A DNA stretch of 64,000 nucleotides, from NCBI GenBank assembly GCA_019419525.1, contig DXZU01000006.1, positions 35,281-99,280 on the forward strand, given 5' to 3'. The notes below the pieces were generated by a model. That model was not told the DNA's origin, ran no database searches, and worked only from the letters and a program-made list of their open reading frames with translations. Origin of the DNA: Collinsella sp. (lineage in GTDB: Bacteria; Actinomycetota; Coriobacteriia; Coriobacteriales; Coriobacteriaceae). The translations under genes were made by a program, and so were the position numbers. This document shows positions 43,716 to 52,254 of the stretch, in pieces; position 1 is the stretch's first letter, and each line of letters starts with the position of its first letter.

Positions 43716-43800
43716 CACATTTTCCGATGGAAAAACGTGGTTGTCTTGCACATTTTCCGATGGAAAAACGTGGTTGTCTCGCACATTTTCCGATGGAAAC
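43716..43800 (+). repeat. 33-bp tandem repeat, 2.6 copies, upstream of the DUF4143 ATPase
   Basis: Copies start at 43716, 43749 and 43782. Each contains the palindrome TTTTCCGATGGAAAA or its TTTTCCGATGGAAA variant, and copies one and two share the spacer CGTGGTTGTCT. The last copy ends about 43 bp before the ATPase start, so the array probably spans its promoter. Too short and too close-spaced to be a CRISPR array. Confidence 0.85.
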
Positions 43801-43842
43801 ACCCAAATGGCCTTATACTAACCGAGAGGGTTGGGAGGCAAT

Positions 43843-45144
43843 ATGCAGCGACAGCTTATGAGCGAACTTATCGCTTGGAAATCAAGGACGAATCGCAAAC
43901 CTCTCTTGCTTAAGGGAGCCCGCCAGACAGGAAAGACTTGGCTTCTTAACGAATTCGCAAGCCAGCAGTATCGAAACGTCATTCGTTTTGACTTTATGCT
44001 CGAGCCGAGCACACGCTCGCTGTTCGATGGGGACCTCGACCCCAAGCGCATCATCTCCCAGATAGAACTCCTACGTGGCCAAACTGTAACGCCAGCAGAC
44101 ACGCTCATCATCTTCGACGAGATCCAAGAAGCGCCACGCGGGATCACCTCGCTCAAGTACTTCAACGAGCTTGCGCCCGAATACCACATCGTAGCAGCCG
44201 GTTCCTATATGGGCCTCGCGCTCCGACGCGAAAACGAGTCATTTCCCGTCGGCAAAATCGACCAGCTCACCATGCGTCCCATGGGGTTTGCTGAGTTCGT
44301 TCGTGCCGTCGACGGCAACCCGCTCGCCGACGCCATCCTTGCCGCAGACATGAACCTTCTAGCAAACGTTACCGAAAAGCTCGAGCACTTGCTCAAGGAA
44401 TACCTTGTTGTTGGCGGTATGCCCGAAGTTGTCTCCACTTTCGCCGAGACACGCGACTTCATCGAAGCCCGAAGGCTTCAACAGCAAATCATCGAGGCTT
44501 ACGAATCCGATTTTGGCAAACATGCACCCGCCCGCATCGTCGAGCGCATGAGGTTGGTTTGGAAATCCCTTCCCGGCCAGCTTGCAAAGGAGAACAAGAA
44601 GTTTGTCTATGGCGCCCTTCGTCCCGGAGCGCGCGCACGCGATTTCGAGGAAAGCCTCCAGTGGCTCACGGACTACGGAATCGTTCATAAGGTGCCACGT
44701 GTTTCCGCTCTAAAGGCGCCGCTCTCGAGCTACGAAGACCTCTCGGGCTTCAAACTGTTCTGCATCGACACCGGCATCCTCGGAGCGCTCTCCGGTCTCT
44801 CTCCGGCCATCGTTCTTAACGGATCCGCTGTTTTTACCGAGTTCAAAGGTTCGCTGACCGAACAATACGTCGCGCAGGAGCTTTTGCTCCAGGACAAAAC
44901 TCCCGCGTATTGGTCCTCTACCTCCGGCAATGCCGAAACCGACTTTGCCATCGACCATGCGGGAACCGTGCTTCCGCTTGAGGTCAAGGCGGCAGAGAAC
45001 CTTAAAGCGAAGAGTCTGAAAGTAGCCTGCGAAAAATTCAAACTCGAGCGTTGCGTGAGGAGCTCCCTGGCGGCATATAGAGACGAGGGCATGCTCATCA
45101 ATATTCCGCTTTGGGAGATTGGGCAGATCGACAAGCTGGCATAG
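43843..45144 (+). CDS. AAA_14/DUF4143 ATP-binding protein
   Basis: A 433-residue protein. Walker A GARQTGKTWLL lies near residues 24-34, Walker B LIIFDEIQEAPR near 88-99; the C-terminal DUF4143 domain carries the PD-(D/E)xK-like strand ETDFAIDHAGTVLPLEVKAAENLKAKS. ATP-binding proteins of this type are common, often strain-specific, and functionally undefined. The start is ATG 43843 after GGGAGG. Downstream comes an unusual hairpin rather than an operon partner. Confidence 0.88.
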   Translation: MQRQLMSELIAWKSRTNRKPLLLKGARQTGKTWLLNEFASQQYRNVIRFDFMLEPSTRSLFDGDLDPKRIISQIELLRGQTVTPADTLIIFDEIQEAPRGITSLKYFNELAPEYHIVAAGSYMGLALRRENESFPVGKIDQLTMRPMGFAEFVRAVDGNPLADAILAADMNLLANVTEKLEHLLKEYLVVGGMPEVVSTFAETRDFIEARRLQQQIIEAYESDFGKHAPARIVERMRLVWKSLPGQLAKENKKFVYGALRPGARARDFEESLQWLTDYGIVHKVPRVSALKAPLSSYEDLSGFKLFCIDTGILGALSGLSPAIVLNGSAVFTEFKGSLTEQYVAQELLLQDKTPAYWSSTSGNAETDFAIDHAGTVLPLEVKAAENLKAKSLKVACEKFKLERCVRSSLAAYRDEGMLINIPLWEIGQIDKLA

Positions 45145-45192
45145 GCGCTGTGGGGACGCCCCGCAAGGACTGTCCCCAGGTGCCGGCTGTTG

Positions 45193-45259
45193 AGTTGCGG
45201 TGGAATAGGGACTGTTTGGTGCCCGAAAGGGCGATTTTAGTCCGTATTTCACCGCAACT
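45193..45259. repeat. 67-bp hairpin between ATPase and Ppx genes
   Basis: Arms of 21 bases at 45193-45213 and 45239-45259 match at 19 positions (AGTTGCGGTG / CACCGCAACT ends); inside is GCCCGAAAGGGC (45221-45232). It lies 3 nt beyond the Ppx stop and 48 nt after the convergent ATPase stop. The flanking 45145-45190 is also palindrome-rich (GGGGACGCCCC, GGACTGTCC). Confidence 0.75.
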
Positions 45260-45262
45260 TAT

Positions 45263-46264
45263 TTAAAGGGCGCTGAGGCTGGGGGTCCAGCCGATGGTGG
45301 GGGTCGCGCCGTCGAGGGTTTCGTTGATAGTGGCGGCCATGCCAGCGAGTAGGCTGTTCTCGCTTACGGTGAGCGTGTCGTAGCCGCCGGCTCGCATAAG
45401 CTCGCGAATCACCACGGCACCAGCCAAGATCACGCCCGCGCGTTTGGGCTGTACACCCGGTAGCGCGGCGATACCTTCCGCGTCCAACACAGACATGCGC
45501 TCGATAGCGGCCGAGACCTGCTCCAGCGACAGCTCGCGTAGGTGCACAAAGCTCGAATCGTACGGTTCCAGCTCGTGGACCAGAGCCACCAGCGTAGTCA
45601 CCGTGCCGCCCACCGCGACTAAGCGTTCGGCGCGCTCAAAGTCGACAGGCAGGCCCTCAAAATAGGCGGCGAACTGCTCGCCTGCCCACGCGGCAGCGGC
45701 AGCAAGCTCGCCATCCGCGGGCGGCAACGCGGAGAAAAAGCGCTCCGTCACGCGACGGCAACCGATGTCCAGCGAGCGCGTTCCCTCCAGCGCAAAGACG
45801 CTGCACTCCGGAGCGTATACGCCCGTCGCGAGCTCCGTGGAGCCGCCGCCCGAATCCGCGACGATGATGCGTTCACCGGCAAAGTCGTGCGCCACGCCAA
45901 AAAATGTCAGGCGCGCCTCGACCTCGCCCGGAATCACCTGTGGTTTGAGCCCCAACTCGCGCAGGCCGTCCAGCAGCAGCGCGGCATTGGACGCATCGCG
46001 CGCGGCACTCGTGCACGTGGTGCAAATGCACGCGGCGCCAAAGGCACGGGCCTCATCCACAAACATGCGGCACGCAGCGAGCACGCGCTCAACGGCCGCC
46101 TCGCAAAAGCGTCCCGTCGCGTCCACGCCCTCGCCCAGGTCGGCAATCTCGGTATGCTTGGACGATTCCACAATCGCTCCGCCCTCGACCTGGGCCAACA
46201 CCAGTCGCGACGACACCGTTCCCAGGTCGATCGCGGCTACCTTATAGCGTTTGCAATTTGTCAT
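45263..46264 (-). CDS. Ppx/GppA-family phosphatase
   Basis: A 333-residue member of the exopolyphosphatase/pppGpp phosphatase family (actin-like ATPase fold). AIDLGTVSSRLVLA (11-24) is the phosphate-1 loop; VADSGGGSTELA near 140 is the second; AVGGTVTTL is a third. At about 330 residues it consists of the two catalytic domains only, so polyphosphate versus pppGpp specificity cannot be decided. It is followed by the DivIC/FtsB-like gene upstream in the same direction with 20 bp between. Confidence 0.9.
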   Translation of the reverse strand: MTNCKRYKVAAIDLGTVSSRLVLAQVEGGAIVESSKHTEIADLGEGVDATGRFCEAAVERVLAACRMFVDEARAFGAACICTTCTSAARDASNAALLLDGLRELGLKPQVIPGEVEARLTFFGVAHDFAGERIIVADSGGGSTELATGVYAPECSVFALEGTRSLDIGCRRVTERFFSALPPADGELAAAAAWAGEQFAAYFEGLPVDFERAERLVAVGGTVTTLVALVHELEPYDSSFVHLRELSLEQVSAAIERMSVLDAEGIAALPGVQPKRAGVILAGAVVIRELMRAGGYDTLTVSENSLLAGMAATINETLDGATPTIGWTPSLSAL

Positions 46265-46284
46265 TGCGGGCTCCCCTCCGGGCG

Positions 46285-47046
46285 CTATTTGCCGTTGGAC
46301 ACGACCGTCTGACCCTCGACGCCGTTAAACCCAAACAGCATGTCGAGCGCCTGGATGTACCACGGCGCGTCCTTGCCGACTTCTTCGATTTCCTTGGCCA
46401 CTTCGCTGGCCTTCTTGGCGTTTGAGGACTTTTTGCTCGACGACGAGTCCGAATCGTCGTCCAAACCTAGCACGTCAATCTTCTTCTCGCCGGGCATCAC
46501 CAGGCCCAGGTCCTCGGACGCCGCGTCCTTGATACCCTCCTCCGAGAGCAGCTTGTCGACGCTTTTTTGCAGCTCATCATTGTATTGCTGGCGAATCTCG
46601 ACCTGCTTGGCCAAGATATCGCTCGAACGCTTTGCCACGTACAGATCGCGCACGGGGAAATACAGGCTCACGAGCACCAGCGCCACCACGATACCGATAA
46701 ACAGCGGACGCAGAGGGCCATGCGTAAAGTCATAGATCGCCTTGACAACCGCGTTGTCGTTGGCGTAATGCATAAAGTCCGAGCCCGAAAGACGGTTCGA
46801 GGGCCTACTCGATTTGTCGTGTGCTTGAGTCGAGGGACGCGACGCATGCGACGAACGTGCCGGGCGCACCGGTCCATCTGCCAAGGTATTTGATTGAGCA
46901 TTGGGGCGCGAGGTACTTGCCGGGCGCTGCGTGGAGCGGTCGGCGCCGGCATAAGCGGACCCACCGAGCTGCACCGTGCGCGCACGGCGAGGCGACGGCT
47001 CGCGCGAACCGGCGGAATAGTACCTGTTGTCGTAAATCTGATCCAT
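46285..47046 (-). CDS. DivIC/FtsB-like septum formation initiator
   Basis: A 253-residue bitopic protein. About 115 N-terminal residues are Arg/Ser/Pro-rich and probably cytoplasmic and disordered. A single membrane helix (about 122-142, LFIGIVVALVLVSLYFPV) is followed by a coiled coil (SDILAKQVEIRQQYNDELQK) and the FtsB/DivIC end, with an acidic Ser-rich insertion (LDDDSDSSSSKKSS). It should take part in divisome assembly with FtsL. The start at 47046 opens the protein MDQIYDN; longer frames run into the enolase terminator. Confidence 0.82.
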   Translation of the reverse strand: MDQIYDNRYYSAGSREPSPRRARTVQLGGSAYAGADRSTQRPASTSRPNAQSNTLADGPVRPARSSHASRPSTQAHDKSSRPSNRLSGSDFMHYANDNAVVKAIYDFTHGPLRPLFIGIVVALVLVSLYFPVRDLYVAKRSSDILAKQVEIRQQYNDELQKSVDKLLSEEGIKDAASEDLGLVMPGEKKIDVLGLDDDSDSSSSKKSSNAKKASEVAKEIEEVGKDAPWYIQALDMLFGFNGVEGQTVVSNGK

Positions 47047-47136
47047 GTGCGCCTTGTGCGGTTGAGGTTTGTTTGCGCTAAGTCCTTTAGTTATAGCACG
47101 AGCGCCTGCACCGCCTTCGCCAGCCTTTGCTCGACA

Positions 47137-47169
47137 TAAAAAAGGCGCTGAGCCGTATGGCCCAGCGCC
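47137..47169 (-). terminator. Terminator of eno
   Basis: GGCGCTG (47144-47150) and CAGCGCC (47163-47169) with inner GCC/GGC pairs are followed by T6 on the minus strand, about 70 nt beyond the eno stop. Confidence 0.93.
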
Positions 47170-47241
47170 CATGGCGCTTTGCAGCATCCAGTCAAGGCGG
47201 GACGGAACCGAGTCAGCCTCCCCCTCGCCAAATTCGCCCGT

Positions 47242-48531
47242 TTAGCGAATGTTGTAAAACGCGGCCTTGCCGGCATAGCGCGCGCTGCCCTCGAGCTCGT
47301 CCTCGATGCGGATGAGCTGGTTGTACTTGGCGATACGGTCGCTGCGGCACGGGGCGCCCGACTTGATCTGGCCGGCGTTGACGCCCACGACCAGGTCGGC
47401 AATCGTGGAGTCCTCAGTCTCGCCGGAGCGGTGGCTCACGATGCAAGCATAGCCGGCCTCCTTGGCGGTCTCGATGGCCTCGAGCGACTCGGTGAGTGTG
47501 CCGATCTGGTTGACCTTGACCAGGATCGCGTTGGCGGCACCCAGCTCGATGCCCTTCTTAAGGCGCTCGGTGTTGGTGACGAACAGGTCGTCGCCCACCA
47601 GCTGCACCTTGTTGCCAATGCGACGGGTGAGCTCAACCCAGCCGTCCCAGTCCTCCTCGGCCATGCCGTCCTCGATGGAGATGATGGGATAGGTGTCGAC
47701 GAGCTTTTCCCAGTAATCAACCATCTGGGCGCTCGTGTACTCCACGCCCTCGCCCTTGAGCTCGTACATGCCGGTCTCGGCGTTGTAGAACTCGGTCGAG
47801 GCCGGGTCCATGGCGTACATGAAGTCGACGCCGGGCTTAAAGCCGGCCTTCTCCACGGCCTTGGTGATGTACTCGAACGGCTCGGCATTGGTCTTGAGGT
47901 TGGGCGCAAAGCCGCCCTCGTCGCCCACGCCGCCGCCCAGGCCGGCCTCGTGCAGCACGCCCTTGAGGGTGTGGTAGACCTCGGCGCACCAACGCAGGCC
48001 CTCGGCAAAGCTCGGGGCGCCCACCGGCATGATCATGAACTCCTGGAAGTCAACGTTATTGTCGGCATGGACGCCACCGTTGAGGATATTCATCATAGGC
48101 GTGGGCAGCAGGTGGGCGTTGACGCCGCCCAGGTACTGGTACAGCGACAGGCCCGCCGACTCGGCAGCGGCGCGGGCGACGGCCAGCGACACGCCCAGGA
48201 TGGCGTTGGCACCGAGCTTGGTCTTGTTGGGGGTACCGTCCGCGGCAATCAGCGCGGCATCGACGGCGCGCTGGTCGAAGGCGTCGAGGCCCACGACGGC
48301 GTTAGCGCACTCGTTATTGACGTGCTCGACGGCCTGCGAAACGCCCTTGCCCAGATAACGGCCCTTGTCGCCGTCGCGCAGCTCACATGCCTCAAAGGCG
48401 CCGGTCGAAGCACCCGAAGGCACCATTGCGCGGCCAAAGCTGCCGTCCTCGAGCACGACCTCGACCTCGACGGTGGGATTGCCGCGGCTGTCGAGCACCT
48501 CGCGACCGTAGACGTCCAAAATATCGCTCAT
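47242..48531 (-). CDS. eno: Enolase
   Basis: A 429-residue glycolytic enzyme converting 2-phosphoglycerate to phosphoenolpyruvate. The N-terminal GREVLDSRGNPTVEVEV, the metal ligands in ISIEDGMAEEDW and VGDDLFVTN, and SHRSGETEDSTIADLVVG are intact. GGGAG precedes the ATG. It appears monocistronic. Upstream, a 10-bp direct repeat GGCTAACTTA occurs twice within about 45 bp, perhaps part of the promoter or an operator. Confidence 0.98.
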   Translation of the reverse strand: MSDILDVYGREVLDSRGNPTVEVEVVLEDGSFGRAMVPSGASTGAFEACELRDGDKGRYLGKGVSQAVEHVNNECANAVVGLDAFDQRAVDAALIAADGTPNKTKLGANAILGVSLAVARAAAESAGLSLYQYLGGVNAHLLPTPMMNILNGGVHADNNVDFQEFMIMPVGAPSFAEGLRWCAEVYHTLKGVLHEAGLGGGVGDEGGFAPNLKTNAEPFEYITKAVEKAGFKPGVDFMYAMDPASTEFYNAETGMYELKGEGVEYTSAQMVDYWEKLVDTYPIISIEDGMAEEDWDGWVELTRRIGNKVQLVGDDLFVTNTERLKKGIELGAANAILVKVNQIGTLTESLEAIETAKEAGYACIVSHRSGETEDSTIADLVVGVNAGQIKSGAPCRSDRIAKYNQLIRIEDELEGSARYAGKAAFYNIR

Positions 48532-48670
48532 GTTGTCTCCCTCTCACTTGGAAACGTAGTGGATGCAAGCGACCGGCTGACCGTGCACCGTCGGTGCGTC
48601 TCCGTAAGTTAGCCATGTCGCACTTTTTGCATTATGCCCTAAGTTAGCCGAGGGATACACTTGTTTTTCG

Positions 48671-48716
48671 AAAAATTTAGCGGGAACGATGAGGCGTGTC
48701 GGCCCGTCGTTCCCGC
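48671..48716 (-). terminator. Terminator of the larC2-yfcE-mazG operon
   Basis: GCGGGAACGA (48680-48689) pairs with TCGTTCCCGC (48707-48716), with AAATTTTT following on the minus strand, right after the mazG stop. Confidence 0.9.
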
Positions 48717-48720
48717 AGTC

Positions 48721-49581
48721 TTACTCCTCCGCCTTTGCGGCATCCCACAGGTCGTTGAGGCCGTGGGTCGAAAGCTCGGCAAGATCCACGTGGGCATCGG
48801 CCGCCATCTGCTCCATCGCGGCCCAGCGGCGGCGGAACTTGGCCGTGCTGGCGCGCAGGGCGCTCTCGGCATCGATGCCCTCTTTGCGCGCGACGTTCAC
48901 CAGGGCAAAGAGCAGGTCGCCAAACTCCATCTCGCGCTCGGGCGTTCCCGGAGCCTCGGCCTCAAACTCGGCACGCTCCTCGGCAACCTCGTCCCACACA
49001 TCCCTGGCGGTCTCCCACTCAAAGCCAACGGCCGCCGCCTTGCGCGATACCTTCTGAGCCTGCATCAGCGCCGGCAGATGTGTGGGCACCCCGTCGAGCA
49101 AGCCCTCGGGCGCGGCCTCGCCCGCTGCCATGGCCTTGTCCTTGGCCGCCTTCTCGGCAAGCTTAACCTCGTCCCAAATCTTGAGTACCTCGTCGGAACT
49201 CTGGGCATCCGCATCGCCAAACACGTGCGGGTGGCGGCGGATGAGCTTGGCATCGATATCGCGCGCCACGTCTGCCAGCGTAAACTCGCCCGCGTCCGCC
49301 GCGATCTGCGCATGCAGCACGACCTGCATGAGCACGTCGCCCAGCTCCTCGCGTAGGTGAACCGCGTCGTCCGCCTCGATGCAGTCGAGCGCCTCGTAGG
49401 CCTCCTCGATCATGTTCTTGCCAATGCTGCGGTGCGTCTGCTCACGGTCCCATGGGCAGCCATCGGGCTGACGCAGACGCCAGATGGTCTGCACCAGATG
49501 CTGCAGCTCGGCCGACGCGTCTATCAGCGTGGACAGATCGCGCGAGCCCTCGGCATTTTGCTGAGCCATATGCTGCGCCAT
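48721..49581 (-). CDS. mazG: Nucleoside triphosphate pyrophosphohydrolase MazG
   Basis: A 286-residue, two-domain MazG. The N-terminal domain carries LRQPDGCPWDREQTHRSI, EEAYEALD and the EExxE..ExxD metal motif in LREELGDVLMQVVLH; the second domain has WDEVAEERAEFEAEA and EFGDLLFALVN. It hydrolyses aberrant or all canonical NTPs. The start at 49581 has GGAGG upstream; the earlier in-frame start overlaps the phosphoesterase gene. It follows that gene by 2 bp. Confidence 0.95.
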   Translation of the reverse strand: MAQHMAQQNAEGSRDLSTLIDASAELQHLVQTIWRLRQPDGCPWDREQTHRSIGKNMIEEAYEALDCIEADDAVHLREELGDVLMQVVLHAQIAADAGEFTLADVARDIDAKLIRRHPHVFGDADAQSSDEVLKIWDEVKLAEKAAKDKAMAAGEAAPEGLLDGVPTHLPALMQAQKVSRKAAAVGFEWETARDVWDEVAEERAEFEAEAPGTPEREMEFGDLLFALVNVARKEGIDAESALRASTAKFRRRWAAMEQMAADAHVDLAELSTHGLNDLWDAAKAEE

Positions 49582-49583
49582 GG

Positions 49584-50132
49584 TTATTCCTCCTCCAGGA
49601 TCACGTGGCGGAACGCACCGCCCTCGTAGATGCCGTAGCTGTGCGTGCCGTCCTTGGGAATGCTCACACTGCCGGGGTTGAAGAGCCACAGGCCCGGGTG
49701 CGCGGCACTTTCCTCGTTGACCTTGATGTGCGTATGACCGTAGACGAGCGCGGAGCCCTCGGGCAGCGCGGGCGCGTGGTCGACGCTGTTGTGCATGCCG
49801 GCGCCAAAGACATGGCCGTGCGTCAGGAACAGCTCGCGGCCGGTCTCGTCAAACAGCGTGGCGTAGTCGGCCATGACGGGAAAGTCGAGGACCATCTGGT
49901 CGACCTCGGCATCGCAGTTGCCGCGTACCGCGATGATGCGGTCGGCCAGGGCGTTGAGCAGCGGGATCACGCGCTTGGGGGCGTAATCGCGCGGCAGGTC
50001 GTTGCGCGGACCGTGATAGAGCAGGTCGCCCAGCAGCACGATGCGGTCGGGCTGCTCGGACTCGATGGCGGCAACCAGGCGCTCGGCCCAATATGCCGAG
50101 CCGTGGATGTCGGAGGCGATGAGGTATTTCAT
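49584..50132 (-). CDS. YfcE/MJ0936-type metallophosphoesterase
   Basis: A 182-residue enzyme with SDIHGSAYW (7-15), LLGDLLYHGP, VRGNCD, THGH and YGHTHI motifs, in the order of the YfcE family, which cleaves phosphodiesters in vitro. ATG 50132 follows AAAGGA. It sits between a LarC-like domain gene and mazG as a three-gene unit. Confidence 0.92.
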   Translation of the reverse strand: MKYLIASDIHGSAYWAERLVAAIESEQPDRIVLLGDLLYHGPRNDLPRDYAPKRVIPLLNALADRIIAVRGNCDAEVDQMVLDFPVMADYATLFDETGRELFLTHGHVFGAGMHNSVDHAPALPEGSALVYGHTHIKVNEESAAHPGLWLFNPGSVSIPKDGTHSYGIYEGGAFRHVILEEE

Positions 50133-50185
50133 GGTGGTCCTTTCGGTGAGGTTGATGGGGTGGGTGTGGTGCGTCGCCGACCGTG

Positions 50186-50671
50186 TCACTCAAATTGCAG
50201 AGCCGCGCTCTGAGCCGCTTGCATCACGCGCTGGAGCGGCACGTTGCGCTCGCGGGCAAGACGGGCACAATCCTCGTACTCGGGTGCCGCGCGCTCGCTA
50301 CCGTCGGGCAGGGTGGCCACCTTGACGGACACCTCGCCCCATGGCGTCGTTACGCGCTCAAAGCGGCGTGGCAGGCAAACGCGCTCCATAACCTGGCGGC
50401 GGATGCCATTGGTCGTGGTTTCCAAAAAGATAATCGTCTGCAGGCGCTCGATATCCTCGTGGGTACAGATTACCTGCAGCTGCCAGCCGGGACGGCCCTT
50501 CTTGCAATAGAGGGGCAGCCAGTGCACCTCGCGCGCACCGGCCTCGCGCAGGCGGTCAGCGGCATAGGCGAGTACCTCGGGCGACGCGTCGTCGATATCG
50601 CATTCCAGCTTGACGATGGTCTCGGGCGCATCGGTCTCGCGGGACAGCGGAGATGTACTTCCACGTTGCAT
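50186..50671 (-). CDS. Stand-alone LarC C-terminal (LarC2-like) domain protein
   Basis: A 161-residue protein that matches only the second part of LarC (DUF111), the CTP-dependent nickel insertase for the pyridinium pincer cofactor of lactate racemase. Family segments are KLECDIDDASPEVLAYAADRL, YCKKGRPGWQLQVIC, TTTNGIRRQV and a C-terminal PEYEDCARLARE. No larA, larB, larC1 or larE gene is nearby. It may pair with a LarC1 encoded elsewhere or have its own role. ATG 50671 has AAAGGA upstream. Confidence 0.8.
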   Translation of the reverse strand: MQRGSTSPLSRETDAPETIVKLECDIDDASPEVLAYAADRLREAGAREVHWLPLYCKKGRPGWQLQVICTHEDIERLQTIIFLETTTNGIRRQVMERVCLPRRFERVTTPWGEVSVKVATLPDGSERAAPEYEDCARLARERNVPLQRVMQAAQSAALQFE

Positions 50672-50786
50672 ACGGTCCGGATCCTTTCCGCACGGGCTCG
50701 TTTTATTCACCCAAACGCTAGCACATCGGACGTGGCATAGGCGTGACTTTCGTCCGTCGCCGCCCTCGCCCCTATCCAAATATGTA

Positions 50787-50833
50787 CATCAGCCTCCAAA
50801 CATGTCATTTTTTGCAGCTTTTGGAGGCTGATG
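50787..50833. repeat. 14-bp perfect inverted repeat upstream of the LarC2-like gene
   Basis: CATCAGCCTCCAAA (50787-50800) and TTTGGAGGCTGATG (50820-50833) flank a T-rich loop. It lies in the divergent interval between the LarC2-like gene and the histidinol-phosphatase gene and could be an operator or a leader hairpin. Confidence 0.65.
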
Positions 50834-50980
50834 CACACGTTTTGAAAACGCAAACGGGACGGCTCTCCAACCTCATGCGCCGCCTGCCCTTTCCAGTCGA
50901 TTTCGACCCCCGGCGTGCCCAACGCGTCAGGGGTCGCGCCATTACAATGGAGCGGATTCGCCAAATGCAAAGGAGTCGCC

Positions 50981-51892
50981 ATGTCCGCCTGCCCGCTGGT
51001 CGATTGCCATACCCACACCTCGTTTTCGGATGGACATGCCACGTTTGAGGAAAACGTCCGCGCCGCTGCTGCGGCCGGCTGCCGCGTCATGGTCTCGACT
51101 GACCACCTCACCCTGCCTGCCAGTATGGATGCCAACTGCGAGGTGCAGGTCGTCGAGGGCGACTTGCCGGCACATCGCCTGGCCTTTGAGGACGCCCGCA
51201 AGCTCGCCGCGCAAATCGCGCCGGAGCTCGCCTTTATCTACGGTTTTGAATGCGATTGGTACGAGGGCTGCGAGCCCTTGGTGGAGCGCTGGTCCCAGGG
51301 TGCCGTAGTGCGCTTGGGCAGTGTGCACTGGATTGGCGATCCGGGCGATATCATGGCCGGCGCTGCGGGCACGGCAGGGACAGAGGACGTCGCGCGCCCC
51401 GATACGCCCGACTCGCGCTGCGGCTGGATCGACGACGATACCAACCTGCATGTTTGGGAAAACCTGGGCGTGCGCGGCGTATGGGGGCGCTACGTCGACG
51501 ACTGGTGCCGCGCCTGCGAAAGCTCACTCAACTTTGACGTGATGGCCCACCCCGACCTGGTCATGCGCTTTTCGAAGGAAAGCTTTGCGCCCGATTTTGA
51601 CCCGGTACCGTTTTGGGAGCAGATGGCCGAGTGCGCTCACGATACGGGTCGCCGCGTTGAGGTCTCGACAGCCGCACCGCGCAAGGGGCTCGACGATTAC
51701 TACCCCGCGACCGGCCTTTTGCGTCGCTTCGCCCACGCCGAGGTGCCGATTACTTTTGGCTCGGACGCACACCGCGCCTGCGACATCTGCTGGAACATCC
51801 GCGAGGCTCAGGCCCACGCCTATGACTGCGGTTATCGAACCTTCGACATCCCCCACCCCACCGGCGAATGGCAACCCACGCCCCTCGCCTAA
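50981..51892 (+). CDS. hisK: PHP-family histidinol-phosphatase (HisJ/HisK type)
   Basis: A 303-residue PHP-domain phosphatase. DCHTHTSFSDGH (8-19) gives the first metal ligands; STDHLTLP, GFECDWYEG, LGSVHWIG, DVMAHPDLVM and FGSDAHRA follow in the order of HisK. It removes phosphate from histidinol phosphate, the one step lacking in the neighbouring his operon, which contains no HisB phosphatase domain. ATG 50981 follows AAAGGAG. It is convergent with hisE and separated by a shared palindrome. Confidence 0.9.
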   Translation: MSACPLVDCHTHTSFSDGHATFEENVRAAAAAGCRVMVSTDHLTLPASMDANCEVQVVEGDLPAHRLAFEDARKLAAQIAPELAFIYGFECDWYEGCEPLVERWSQGAVVRLGSVHWIGDPGDIMAGAAGTAGTEDVARPDTPDSRCGWIDDDTNLHVWENLGVRGVWGRYVDDWCRACESSLNFDVMAHPDLVMRFSKESFAPDFDPVPFWEQMAECAHDTGRRVEVSTAAPRKGLDDYYPATGLLRRFAHAEVPITFGSDAHRACDICWNIREAQAHAYDCGYRTFDIPHPTGEWQPTPLA

Positions 51893-51893
51893 G

Positions 51894-51926
51894 ACTAGTC
51901 GTTGGGGACGTTCTTAAACGACTAGT
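51894..51926. repeat. Dispersed palindrome at the hisK/hisE convergent ends
   Basis: ACTAGTCGTT (51894-51903) and AACGACTAGT (51917-51926) flank GGGGACGTTCTT. It overlaps the hisE stop codon and begins 2 nt after the hisK stop. It is related to the element at 13543-13573. Confidence 0.7.
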
Positions 51927-52239
51927 GGCGGCGGGCGTTGAGTTCGCCGGCCAGCTCGTCGAGGGTGATGCCGTAACGCTCGAGGGTTACGAGTAGGTGG
52001 TAGACCAGGTCGCCGGCCTCGTAGCGGATGTGGTCGTGATCGTTATCCTTGCAGGCCATGATCACCTCGCTCGCCTCCTCGGCAAGCTTCTTGAGCAGCT
52101 CGTCCTCCACGTCGGTCAGCAGGCGGGCAGTATAGCTCTCCTGCGGCAATGCGTCGCGACGGCCGTGAATCACCTCGGCCAGCCCCGTCAGCGTCTCACC
52201 GATATTTCCCGGCTGCACGTTAGCTGTTCTGACTCCCAT
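51922..52239 (-). CDS. hisE: Phosphoribosyl-ATP pyrophosphatase
   Basis: A 105-residue MazG-like enzyme that removes pyrophosphate from PR-ATP, step two of histidine synthesis. The metal motif EEASEVIMACKDND with RYEAGDLVYHLLV downstream is intact. It is separate from HisI here, unlike the fused HisIE of many bacteria, and is the last gene of the his operon. Confidence 0.95.
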   Translation of the reverse strand: MGVRTANVQPGNIGETLTGLAEVIHGRRDALPQESYTARLLTDVEDELLKKLAEEASEVIMACKDNDHDHIRYEAGDLVYHLLVTLERYGITLDELAGELNARRH

Positions 52240-52254
52240 GGTTATTTCCTCTCG

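Noticed and set aside
43716..43800. CRISPR-like repeats
   Set aside because: The units are contiguous 33-bp tandem copies without unique spacers, and no cas genes are present.
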